The notes under the pieces: generated by a model
Told to the model about the DNA's origin: nothing
The model's input: only the letters and a program-made list of their open reading frames with translations
The model's database searches: none
Origin: an uncultured Prevotella sp.
GTDB taxonomy: Bacteria > Bacteroidota > Bacteroidia > Bacteroidales > Bacteroidaceae
Length of the DNA stretch: 16,681 bases
Reading direction: 5' to 3'
NCBI GenBank assembly: GCA_900769055.1
Contig: CAAGFF010000282.1
Coordinates: 1 to 16,681 of the forward strand
Translations under genes and position numbers: made by a program
In this document: positions 1 through 7,354 of the stretch, piece after piece
How the letters are laid out: each line of letters opens with the position of its first letter
How positions within the stretch are numbered: position 1 is the first letter of the stretch

Positions 1-1641
1 GAGCAACCATCTGCCATCGAAATAAGTAGAATCGGCACTCATCACCTGGTTCTCGTCACCATCAACGAGCCAGTAGGCAGTCTTGAGGTATGGTACCTCC
101 TCGCCTTTGCTGTTAATCGTTGTCTTCAAGTACTCCACAAGCATTTTTCCATCGTATTTCCACTCCTCAACCTGCTTATACGTTGAAACAGGGCCTGGGC
201 CTGGGACAAAGTGGGTCTCAAGAACCTTGTTGCCGTTCTCGTCGTACTCTATTGCGGCATTGTAGGTATCGGACTTATATTCTCCAACGGAGACGTAAGA
301 CATGGGCTTGCCCGGAGCAAGATAGTTACCGTAGGTAATGGTTACAGCCAGAGTGCCATCGGAGCTATAGTACTTCTCTTCCTTGGCGAGAGTGCCGTCC
401 TCGTTGTAGAAATACTTTGTGAGATAGTTTGAATTGCTGTCGGAAACAAGCTGTCCAGCCTCATTGTACTGGAAGTCTTCCTCATTGAAGGTCTTCTTCC
501 ATGCCATGTCGCCAAGGTCATAGACACCCCACTGGTATTTCGAGATATGGGCAAGGTTGCCATTCTCGTCGTAACGGTTCTTTGTCAAGTACATTATCTC
601 ATAGTCCTGAGCCTTATTCGCATCATTGTATGTCCTGCCATAGTTCATTGAGCGGCTAACGTTGCCGTCGTAGTTGTAGAAGTAGTAGGTCTTCTTCATG
701 TCCACATCGTTCGTGACATAGCCCATGGCATCGCCAAACTGTGTCTTGCAGACAAGGAAGCGTGTGTTCTTCTCCTCCTTCTCCGGAGCCTCGGTAGCCT
801 CGGTAGCCTCACCGTCGGCAGACGACTTGGTGGTGGTGATACCGGCTACGGCCTTGGCGAGAGAGCCTTTGTTGACAATGGTCTTGGCATCAAGGTCTAT
901 TTCCATAACTACACTGCCTACAACATAATAAATCTTGTTGCCCTCGGCAGAGAACACCGCGCTGCACTGTGAGCCAAAGCCACATGAGGTCTCTTCGTTG
1001 GCAATAACCTGGCTAAGGCCAAACATGCTGTCGAGGACATAAACATTGGGGCAGGACTTGGTGCCATGGACCTCGTTCTCGAAAAGATAGATTGTTCCAT
1101 TGGCATCACAGGCAATGGCGCAGAACTTGTGGCTGTAGCGTGTAACCTCAGTCAACGCACCGTTTGTCTGGTCGATGCTGTAGAGAACAGTCTCGTAGCC
1201 ACCTCCGTCGAGCAGTACATTCTCGATACCATAGAGGACATCGGAAGCAGAGTTGTAGGCCATACCGCAGAGCGAGTAGCCTGGCTCGCCGTAGGTGTAG
1301 GAGTAGTTGTTGACATATACAACATTGCCTGTGGTGAAGTTCACCGTAGCAAATGCCACAACGTCATCATAGGTTTCCTCATCGTAATAGGTAACAAACG
1401 CGAAATACTTGTCACCAACAGATGCCGCACACTTAACACCGTCAACACCGGTAAGGTCAAGGTCGGTTGTTATGGCCAGCTTTGAGTCTGCATTGACAGC
1501 GTCAATGTCGAAAGATGTTGTCTTTCCGCCATAAGTCGAGGAAGGCAAAATACCATAGACAACAGTCTCTGCAAATGTTGACACAGATGTAGCGATGACC
1601 ATAGCAAGGGTCATCATTGTTCTAAGTAGAAGATGCTTCAT
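1..1641 (-). CDS. Secreted propeller-like / YD-repeat-like protein, C-terminus beyond window
   Basis: Reading leftwards from the ATG at 1641, the frame stays open for 547 codons to the window edge, so the C-terminus is missing. Residues 1-24 look like a signal peptide (MKHLLLRTMM start, hydrophobic core, likely cleavage after STFA). Residues about 25-270 are rich in short beta-type stretches and resemble a propeller-like domain, including phrases such as VLYSIDQTNGALTEV and IACDANGTIYLFE. A low-complexity linker (ATEATEAPEKEEK, about residues 278-291) is encoded partly by a 9-bp tandem repeat near 785-810. After it come degenerate modules such as RYDENGNLAHISKYQ, QYNEAGQLVSDS and FYNEDGTLAKEEKYY, which resemble YD/RHS-like or MORN-like repeats. 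The role is unknown. The signal peptide implies export, and the missing end might carry a T9SS sorting domain as the neighbours do. I am confident it is a gene and not confident about function. Confidence 0.85.
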   Translation of the reverse strand, partial: MKHLLLRTMMTLAMVIATSVSTFAETVVYGILPSSTYGGKTTSFDIDAVNADSKLAITTDLDLTGVDGVKCAASVGDKYFAFVTYYDEETYDDVVAFATVNFTTGNVVYVNNYSYTYGEPGYSLCGMAYNSASDVLYGIENVLLDGGGYETVLYSIDQTNGALTEVTRYSHKFCAIACDANGTIYLFENEVHGTKSCPNVYVLDSMFGLSQVIANEETSCGFGSQCSAVFSAEGNKIYYVVGSVVMEIDLDAKTIVNKGSLAKAVAGITTTKSSADGEATEATEAPEKEEKNTRFLVCKTQFGDAMGYVTNDVDMKKTYYFYNYDGNVSRSMNYGRTYNDANKAQDYEIMYLTKNRYDENGNLAHISKYQWGVYDLGDMAWKKTFNEEDFQYNEAGQLVSDSNSNYLTKYFYNEDGTLAKEEKYYSSDGTLAVTITYGNYLAPGKPMSYVSVGEYKSDTYNAAIEYDENGNKVLETHFVPGPGPVSTYKQVEEWKYDGKMLVEYLKTTINSKGEEVPYLKTAYWLVDGDENQVMSADSTYFDGRWLL

Positions 1642-1706
1642 GTCAAATTTTAACTTTAATGTAAAATATGTGTAAAAAAAGATAGTTGCATAACAAAAAT
1701 CGTGTG

Positions 1707-1738
1707 CAAAGTTACTAATTAATACCGAAATGCAACAA
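1707..1738 (-). promoter_or_regulatory. Bacteroidetes-type promoter for the leftward secreted-protein gene
   Basis: On the minus strand, TAACTTTG (1707-1714) matches the -7 consensus TAnnTTTG. TTG triplets lie 18 bases (1733-1735) and 21 bases (1736-1738) upstream and can serve as the -33 element. The start codon at 1641 is about 60 bases downstream, leaving an AT-rich leader. The match is to the housekeeping sigma-ABfr type of promoter; use in vivo is inferred. Confidence 0.6.
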
Positions 1739-1763
1739 TATTTTTATTAAAATCTCAGATAAA

Positions 1764-1795
1764 GTTGCCCTATTGACCAAAAATAAGTACTTTTG
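1764..1795 (+). promoter_or_regulatory. Bacteroidetes-type promoter for the Omp28-protease-NusG-like unit
   Basis: GTTG (1764-1767), a 20-base spacer and TACTTTTG (1788-1795) match the Bacteroidetes -33/-7 arrangement. Transcription would begin near 1800-1803, giving a leader of about 45 nt before the ATG at 1848. The three rightward genes that follow are separated by only 21 and 6 bases and no other promoter was seen between them, so they probably share this one. Confidence 0.7.
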
Positions 1796-1847
1796 CAAAG
1801 AATTTATTTTCAATCATATAACTAACACATTATAATATTCTCATAAT

Positions 1848-3758
1848 ATGAAGTATACATTTCTGAGCCTGTTGCTTATGGCTCTATCAACATTCAGTAT
1901 TAAGGCCACCACCATAGGCTACACTAACGGCACCATCAGCAGGACAAGCGTTTTCAGAATGGGCTCGACAACCAAGCAGGGACAAGCAATAAGGCTCAGC
2001 AAGGAGAAACTGCAAATTCTCAAGGGAAAGAGCATTAGTGCTGTGAACATCGCCGTAGGCTCAAGGAATACCACAGGCAACACGGCACACGTATTTATTG
2101 CAACATCGCTCGATGGCACACCGATAGCCGAAGGTGACCTCAGCCTCACAAAGGCTCTGCAATGGCTGACCTATACCCTTGACACACCTTACGTCATAAC
2201 GGGTGAGGAGACGGAGCTGTATATAGGATATACGGCTGAGATAGTCACTACATACAACATGCTGTCGGCCGACTTCGATGCTGACATTCCAGGATGCAAC
2301 TACGCCTACAATGACGGAGAATGGACTGACACCTACGGCATCGGAGCAGGATGTGCCAACATCACGGCTGAGATTGCCGATGCACCAAGCTTCTGCGACA
2401 TCATAATGGCCCGCAACAACCTTGACGGCTACTACACGGCAGGCAAAGACTATACGTTCAGCGCAAAAATAAAGAACTTCGGCACCAAAGCGGTAACAAG
2501 CTTCAATACCGACATGGACATAGACGGGAAAACCATTGCCATGAAGGTTGAGGGAGTAAACATCCAGCCAGGAGCAAGCTACTCTATAACCCTGCCTGAG
2601 CTGTCGACGGCAACATCGGGCAACACTCCGATAACAATATCGGTAAACAACGTCAACGATACTGATGAGGATATTGACATGAGCGACAATGCCTACAGCG
2701 AGAACATCTTCTTCTATCCCGCAGACATGGAGAGGAACATGCTTGTTGAGGGATTTACGGGACAGGCGTGCAGCAACTGTCCTGCAGGACATTCCATCAT
2801 GAACAACGCCATCAGCAAGTATGCTGAGATACCAGCCGTAGTAGTGGAACACCACTCAGGCTACTACCCCGACATGTTCACCATGGCCGAGGACCTGGAC
2901 TATCTGTTCTTCTACGACGGTTACGGTGCGTCGACTTACGCACCGGCCATCATGGTGAACCGCGCCACAAATCCGCTCACTGGCGCAGCCGCCCCAGTAA
3001 CAGACTGCACATCTGTCACCAATGCGCAGAACCTCATCACCTATGCCAACGGCAACAAGCCATACGTATCGATGAAGATGGAAAGCTCATTCTCCGAGGC
3101 TACACGCGAGGTGACCCTCACACTGACCATCAAGCCACATACCGAACTGCCGGGAGCACAGAACATCTTCAACGTGTTCCTGACCCAGGACAGCATATAC
3201 GCATATCAGGCTAACGGTGGAGCAAGCTACTGCCACCGCCATGTGTTCCGCGGAACCGTAACAGACAATGCATGGGGAATAATGTCGGACTTCACTCCCG
3301 GCAAGGAGGTTGTATGGACAAAGACATTCGTACTGCCCGAGGCCATAAGGTCAAGCTATTGGAGCGATGCCTCATTAGAGGCTAACGGCACAGACCCCAG
3401 CCAGGTGACATGGACAACGGAACTTGACAAGATGCACCTTGTGGCCTTCGTAGCAGCCTTCGACAAGACAAGCAACAGCGCAAACAATGTCTACAACTGC
3501 ATTGAGACAAAGATTGGCGAAAGCTACACGCAGAAGGGATTCACCACCGGCATCAAGAACAGCGTGAGCAGCGATGACGCACCAGTGATATTTGTCGAGG
3601 ACGGCATGATAAAGGTTGCCGGCAAATGTGACAGGGTGAGCGCATACGACCTCACAGGACGCAAGGTGGATGAGACCTCAAGGCTCAAGAAGGGAGCATA
3701 TATCATCTATGCCGTAGCCAACGGAAAGAAGTTCACCAAGAAGGTGATGGTAAGATAA
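1848..3758 (+). CDS. Omp28-like secreted thioredoxin-fold protein with T9SS sorting domain
   Basis: This 636-residue protein has a signal peptide (residues 1 to about 20, MKYTFLSLLLMALS through KA). A beta-sandwich-like region follows (about 21-180), then an Ig/CARDB-like stretch (about 181-295, with AKIKNFGTKAVTSF). A thioredoxin-like domain begins at LVEGFTGQACSNCPAGH, with a CxxC at Cys308 and Cys311 and a candidate cis-Pro at YAPAI (Pro366). This GFTGQ-x-C-x-x-C-P-x-G-H signature is typical of Omp28-related outer-membrane or secreted proteins of Bacteroidetes. The last 60 or so residues (VSAYDLTGRKVDE, GAYIIYAVANGKKFTKKVMVR) match a T9SS type A sorting domain, so the protein is probably exported across the outer membrane and anchored or released. 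The CxxC suggests disulfide chemistry, but no substrate can be named. The ATG at 1848 follows a good promoter and begins a clear signal peptide. Confidence 0.88.
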   Translation: MKYTFLSLLLMALSTFSIKATTIGYTNGTISRTSVFRMGSTTKQGQAIRLSKEKLQILKGKSISAVNIAVGSRNTTGNTAHVFIATSLDGTPIAEGDLSLTKALQWLTYTLDTPYVITGEETELYIGYTAEIVTTYNMLSADFDADIPGCNYAYNDGEWTDTYGIGAGCANITAEIADAPSFCDIIMARNNLDGYYTAGKDYTFSAKIKNFGTKAVTSFNTDMDIDGKTIAMKVEGVNIQPGASYSITLPELSTATSGNTPITISVNNVNDTDEDIDMSDNAYSENIFFYPADMERNMLVEGFTGQACSNCPAGHSIMNNAISKYAEIPAVVVEHHSGYYPDMFTMAEDLDYLFFYDGYGASTYAPAIMVNRATNPLTGAAAPVTDCTSVTNAQNLITYANGNKPYVSMKMESSFSEATREVTLTLTIKPHTELPGAQNIFNVFLTQDSIYAYQANGGASYCHRHVFRGTVTDNAWGIMSDFTPGKEVVWTKTFVLPEAIRSSYWSDASLEANGTDPSQVTWTTELDKMHLVAFVAAFDKTSNSANNVYNCIETKIGESYTQKGFTTGIKNSVSSDDAPVIFVEDGMIKVAGKCDRVSAYDLTGRKVDETSRLKKGAYIIYAVANGKKFTKKVMVR

Positions 3759-3779
3759 GATAAAAACACCTCTCACAGC

Positions 3780-5939
3780 ATGAAGAGACTATATATATAT
3801 ATAATAGGTGTAGCCATGGCGGCCATCCCCACAAGCATGATTGCCCAGAACACCATGTCGCCAAAGACAGCCATCATGGTACACGGGCTTGAGAGCATGG
3901 GCACGAGGGCTGGCGCACAGGAGGACAACATGGTTACGGCATACGTAACCATCAATCCCGGCAAGACCAGCTGGCAACAGTTAGGGCTGACACCAGTAAG
4001 CAGCTTTGGCAACACGGCAACGGTGCGCATCGGCATTTCAAGGATTGCAAGAATTGCCGAGGCCGATGGTGTTGAATACGTACAGGTAACTGCCGCCCCA
4101 CAGCCAATGCTCGACGTAGCAAGGGCAGAGGCAGGTGTGGACATGGTACACAACGCGACATCACTTGAACAGCCGTACACCGGCAAGGGTGTGATAGTGG
4201 GCATTGTCGATGCAGGATTTGACTACACTCATGCCGCTTTCAGAAACCCCACTGACGGAAGCCTGAGGATAAAGAGAATATGGGAGCAGAAGAACTCAAC
4301 CTTTGAGGGTGCCAAGGCTCCAGAGAAGTATGGCTACGGCATTGAGCTTGACACTCCAGAGCTGATATCCAAGGCCATGGGCGACAACTCAGAGAACTCA
4401 CATGGCACGCATGTGGCAGGCATTGCAACAGGCTCTGACCCGTACAAGACTGGAGCATACAGAGGCAACGCCTATGAGGCAGAGATAGTACTCGTAGCCG
4501 TAGACCTGGAGTCGTGCACAAGTGCCGACATCAGCAATGCCATAGCCTACATCTTCGACTATGCCGACGCTGCGGACATGCCATGCGTGGTGAACCTTAG
4601 CCTTGGCAATCATCAGGGTCCGCACGACGGTACATCGACATTCGACACCATGGCTGATGCCATGCAGGGACCAGGACGGCTCATCGTGGGCGCGGCAGGC
4701 AACCACAGGGCAGACAAATTCCATATCGCACACAGCTTCACCTCTGCTGACGACACTCCGCTGAGGACATTCGTGACATACAAGACGGCACCATCAACAG
4801 TCAACTATGGTGGCGACATAGAGATATGGGGCGAGCCAGGAACCGACTTTACAGTGGATATCTCGGCCTACAGCCTGTTCAACAAGAAGGATGTGGTTAC
4901 GGCAACAGCATATCCCAACGATGGAGTAACCGACATAGAGCTGGCACGATACACAACAGGCAAATGGACTGTTGCATCGGAGACAAGTCCACTCAACGGC
5001 AAGCCACATGTCACGCTATCCTCTGCCATCACAAGCGTTAGGACCAATCATGCCATAGCCATAACGGTGACACCGAAGAGTGGAGGAAAGATTGATATCT
5101 GGGCTGACAACACAAGGCTGGGGCTGGACTCTAAGGATGAGGAGGGCTTCACTGCTCCAGGAGAGTCGTCTACCATAGCAGAGATTGCCGGTACGGCAAA
5201 GCGCATACTCACCGTGGGAGCATATACCACACGCAACGAATATACCGCCAACGGAACCCACGGCACGCTCAATGAGACTATAGGTGACATAAGCTCATTC
5301 TCAAGCTATGGTCCTACCGCCGATGGCAGAATGAAACCGGAGATTAGCGCACCGGGATGCTTCATCATATCAGCCGTGTCATCGAATGACGCCTCGGGAA
5401 CTATCATGCAGGCCGACAACAACGACAGCTGGGAACGCACCAACCTGTACGGCTACATGCAGGGTACCTCGATGTCGGCACCCTTCGTAACAGGTATTGT
5501 AGCCACATGGCTACAGGCCTACCCGCAGCTCACACCTGAGCAATTGCGTGAGGTGATGAGAAGTACGGCACGAAAGGACACCTTTACAGGAACTCTCGAA
5601 GAGGGTAACAACGACTGGGGCTACGGCAAGGTAGATGCCTACAACGGACTGAAACAATGTATCAGCATCGCTACTGCGGGATGTGAGACTCTGGAAATGC
5701 CGTTTAACGGCACCATCACCGTCAAGGGCGACATTATGAGCATCGCATTCAATAGCGCAACCCACGCCAGCATGACCATCACTACCCTATCCGGGCACAA
5801 GATTATGAGCAAGACTCTCGGGCTATGTTTAGCTGGAGGTAGCGAAAACATCACGCTTGCAGGAATGCCACGTGGAATGTACATCGTAAGCGTCACGACA
5901 GATGGTGGCAGCAAGACCATGAAATTTGCCAGACAATAA
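3780..5939 (+). CDS. Secreted subtilisin-like (S8) serine protease with T9SS sorting domain
   Basis: This 719-residue protein has a signal peptide (1 to about 22, cleavage near SMIAQ). The S8 catalytic triad is complete: Asp144 in VGIVDAGFDYTH, His208 in SHGTHVAGIA and Ser564 in GTSMSAPFVTG. The oxyanion Asn308 lies in GAAGNHR. About 250 residues separate Asn308 and Ser564, longer than in a simple subtilisin. An inserted beta-rich domain (about 312-465) probably fills this gap, as in multi-domain S8 proteases such as the Clostridium Csp group. Residues about 645-719 (LSGHKIMSKTLGL, PRGMYIVSVTTDGGSKTMKFARQ) resemble a T9SS C-terminal domain. A region of about 115 residues between the signal peptide and the protease may be a propeptide. 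The gene starts 21 bases after the Omp28-like gene, so the two are probably co-expressed and co-secreted. The protease role is secure; the substrate is unknown. Confidence 0.93.
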   Translation: MKRLYIYIIGVAMAAIPTSMIAQNTMSPKTAIMVHGLESMGTRAGAQEDNMVTAYVTINPGKTSWQQLGLTPVSSFGNTATVRIGISRIARIAEADGVEYVQVTAAPQPMLDVARAEAGVDMVHNATSLEQPYTGKGVIVGIVDAGFDYTHAAFRNPTDGSLRIKRIWEQKNSTFEGAKAPEKYGYGIELDTPELISKAMGDNSENSHGTHVAGIATGSDPYKTGAYRGNAYEAEIVLVAVDLESCTSADISNAIAYIFDYADAADMPCVVNLSLGNHQGPHDGTSTFDTMADAMQGPGRLIVGAAGNHRADKFHIAHSFTSADDTPLRTFVTYKTAPSTVNYGGDIEIWGEPGTDFTVDISAYSLFNKKDVVTATAYPNDGVTDIELARYTTGKWTVASETSPLNGKPHVTLSSAITSVRTNHAIAITVTPKSGGKIDIWADNTRLGLDSKDEEGFTAPGESSTIAEIAGTAKRILTVGAYTTRNEYTANGTHGTLNETIGDISSFSSYGPTADGRMKPEISAPGCFIISAVSSNDASGTIMQADNNDSWERTNLYGYMQGTSMSAPFVTGIVATWLQAYPQLTPEQLREVMRSTARKDTFTGTLEEGNNDWGYGKVDAYNGLKQCISIATAGCETLEMPFNGTITVKGDIMSIAFNSATHASMTITTLSGHKIMSKTLGLCLAGGSENITLAGMPRGMYIVSVTTDGGSKTMKFARQ

Positions 5940-5945
5940 TCAAAA

Positions 5946-6542
5946 ATGGTGAATTCCATGATTGACTCCCTATCCTTCTATAATACTCAGCAAAGCCCTT
6001 CCGAGCGGACAGCAGACGGCAAGCCATGGTTTGCCCTGAGGCTGTTCGCACCAAGGCTTGAAGATGTTGCACGTATACTTGCAGACAACGGCATAGAGAT
6101 GTTCATTCCCATTGAGAATGCCACCATCGAGGATGCTGACCATCATCGGAGGCACATACAGCGGCCTGTGGTAAGAAACTACCTTTTCATTAAAAAGGAC
6201 AGACCGACCATTGACATACTGATGATAATGAAGGACATTCCATTCACGATGGCACTTCTGAAACGCACCAATATTCCTGGCGATGAATATGCGGAGATTG
6301 AAGCCAAGGTGATGGAGGAATTCATGATAATGTGCAATCCCGACATCACCATGAAATACTTCCTTACCCAAGAGCAGGCACAACTGAAGAATGGTACTGA
6401 GGTATTTGTGAAATACGGACCGCTCAAGGGCCTGACGGGCAAACTGGTAAGGCAAAGCAAGAAGTACTTCCTGCTGAAGGAGGTTCCTGGCATTGCCGTA
6501 ATGCTGAAAGTGGGACGATGGTGCTGTAAGCCATTATTGTAG
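5946..6542 (+). CDS. Specialised NusG paralogue (UpxY-like transcription antiterminator)
   Basis: This 198-residue protein shows a NusG N-terminal (NGN) domain starting at KPWFALRLFAPR (residue about 26) and including RPVVRNYLFIKKD. A KOW-like segment near the C-terminus reads GTEVFVKYGPLKGLTGKLVR. This layout is that of UpxY-type NusG paralogues in Bacteroidales, which bind RNA polymerase and let it read through long capsule or exopolysaccharide operons. The start is 6 bases after the protease stop, and a second in-frame ATG (5958) is possible. Unusually, it sits last in a unit of secreted-protein genes, and no polysaccharide genes follow in the window. It may act elsewhere, or control read-through of its own unit. 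The downstream gene trpG is convergent and ends 29 bases away. Confidence 0.85.
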   Translation: MVNSMIDSLSFYNTQQSPSERTADGKPWFALRLFAPRLEDVARILADNGIEMFIPIENATIEDADHHRRHIQRPVVRNYLFIKKDRPTIDILMIMKDIPFTMALLKRTNIPGDEYAEIEAKVMEEFMIMCNPDITMKYFLTQEQAQLKNGTEVFVKYGPLKGLTGKLVRQSKKYFLLKEVPGIAVMLKVGRWCCKPLL

Positions 6543-6571
6543 CCACAAACGCCATCGTCACGGCTGTAATC

Positions 6572-7162
6572 CTACATTTCCAGCCAGTTAGCTATTATTT
6601 GCCGCCCATCGGGTGTGAGCACGCTCTCTGGATGGAACTGTATTCCCCATATAGCATAGTTTCTATGTCGCAAGGCCATGATGTTGCCATCATCGGAAAG
6701 GGCTGTCACCTCCAGCGTCTCTGGGAAATCCTCACGTGAGACAACCCAGCTGTGATAACGGCCAATGGTAAAACGTGACTCCATACCGGCAAAGAGCGCG
6801 TCGTGTCCAACCAGCTCGCAGGGAGTAGCCACACCATGATAGACTTCCGGAAGATTGGACAACTTTGCTCCAAACACCTCTCCTATGGCCTGATGACCAA
6901 GACATACTCCAAGCATCGGCTTGCGCCCGGCATACGTTCTGATTACATCGGTGAGCAAACCTGCCTCCGAGGGTATGCCAGGGCCAGGACTGAGGAGTAT
7001 CTTGTCGAAAGGCTCCAGCTGGTTAAGGCTGAACTGGTCGTTGCGATATACGGTAACACTGGCACCAAGCTCCTTGACGAGGTGCGCAAGATTATATGTG
7101 AAGGAGTCATAGTTGTCTATGATGACTACCTTGCATGGTTTGCTAATGATTGTTTGTGACAT
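6572..7162 (-). CDS. trpG: Anthranilate synthase component II (glutamine amidotransferase)
   Basis: TrpG hydrolyses glutamine and passes ammonia to TrpE to make anthranilate from chorismate. The 196 residues show a class I amidotransferase: DNYDSFTYNL near the N-terminus, LLSPGPG (about 56-62), the nucleophile Cys87 in LGVCLGHQAIGE, and His177 and Glu179 in IQFHPESVLT. The length is normal. PabA uses the same fold, and its role could be shared, but the neighbouring trp genes favour TrpG. It is the last gene of the operon and is separated from trpE by 192 bases that include a repeat array. This is the widest gap in the operon, so its expression could be partly uncoupled. Confidence 0.95.
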   Translation of the reverse strand: MSQTIISKPCKVVIIDNYDSFTYNLAHLVKELGASVTVYRNDQFSLNQLEPFDKILLSPGPGIPSEAGLLTDVIRTYAGRKPMLGVCLGHQAIGEVFGAKLSNLPEVYHGVATPCELVGHDALFAGMESRFTIGRYHSWVVSREDFPETLEVTALSDDGNIMALRHRNYAIWGIQFHPESVLTPDGRQIIANWLEM

Positions 7163-7211
7163 ACTGGAAAATTAAAGAACCACTGGTTTATAACAAAGCT
7201 GTTTTACAGGT

Positions 7212-7354
7212 CACTTGTCAACCCACCAAGCTATCAACTTGTCTACTCGTCCGCTCGGCTTTGCCGCTCTCCTTAGAGAGAACTTGTCTACTCGTCAACT
7301 CACCAAGCGATCAACTCGTCTACTCGTCAACTCGTCAACTCGTTTACTCGTTAA
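7212..7354. repeat. Octamer repeat array between trpE and trpG
   Basis: On the plus strand the array is built of 8-bp units of the form WRCTYGTY (AACTTGTC, TACTCGTC, AACTCGTC, AACTCGTT) that stay in one phase, for example 7236-7251 and 7281-7296 to 7352. A 32-bp block (AAC-CACC, AAGC-ATC, AACT-GTC, TACTCGTC) occurs twice, at 7220-7251 and 7297-7328, with small changes. A 29-bp interruption (7252-7280) holds two tiny hairpins, CGGC-TTT-GCCG and CTCT-CCTT-AGAG. The array directly touches the trpE stop codon (7355-7357). The same unit occurs between trpF and trpA. Confidence 0.85.

Noticed and set aside
1..1641. RHS/YD toxin
   Set aside because: The modules are degenerate and few, and no RHS core or toxin end is visible in the window.
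6514..6559. Inverted repeat GACGATGG/CCATCGTC as a terminator between the NusG-like gene and trpG
   Set aside because: The arms are 8 bp but the loop is about 30 bases and no T-run follows on either strand.
7163..7211. Internal promoter for trpG
   Set aside because: The nearest match (CAGCTTTG on the minus strand) lacks the first T of TAnnTTTG, and I saw no convincing -33 partner.
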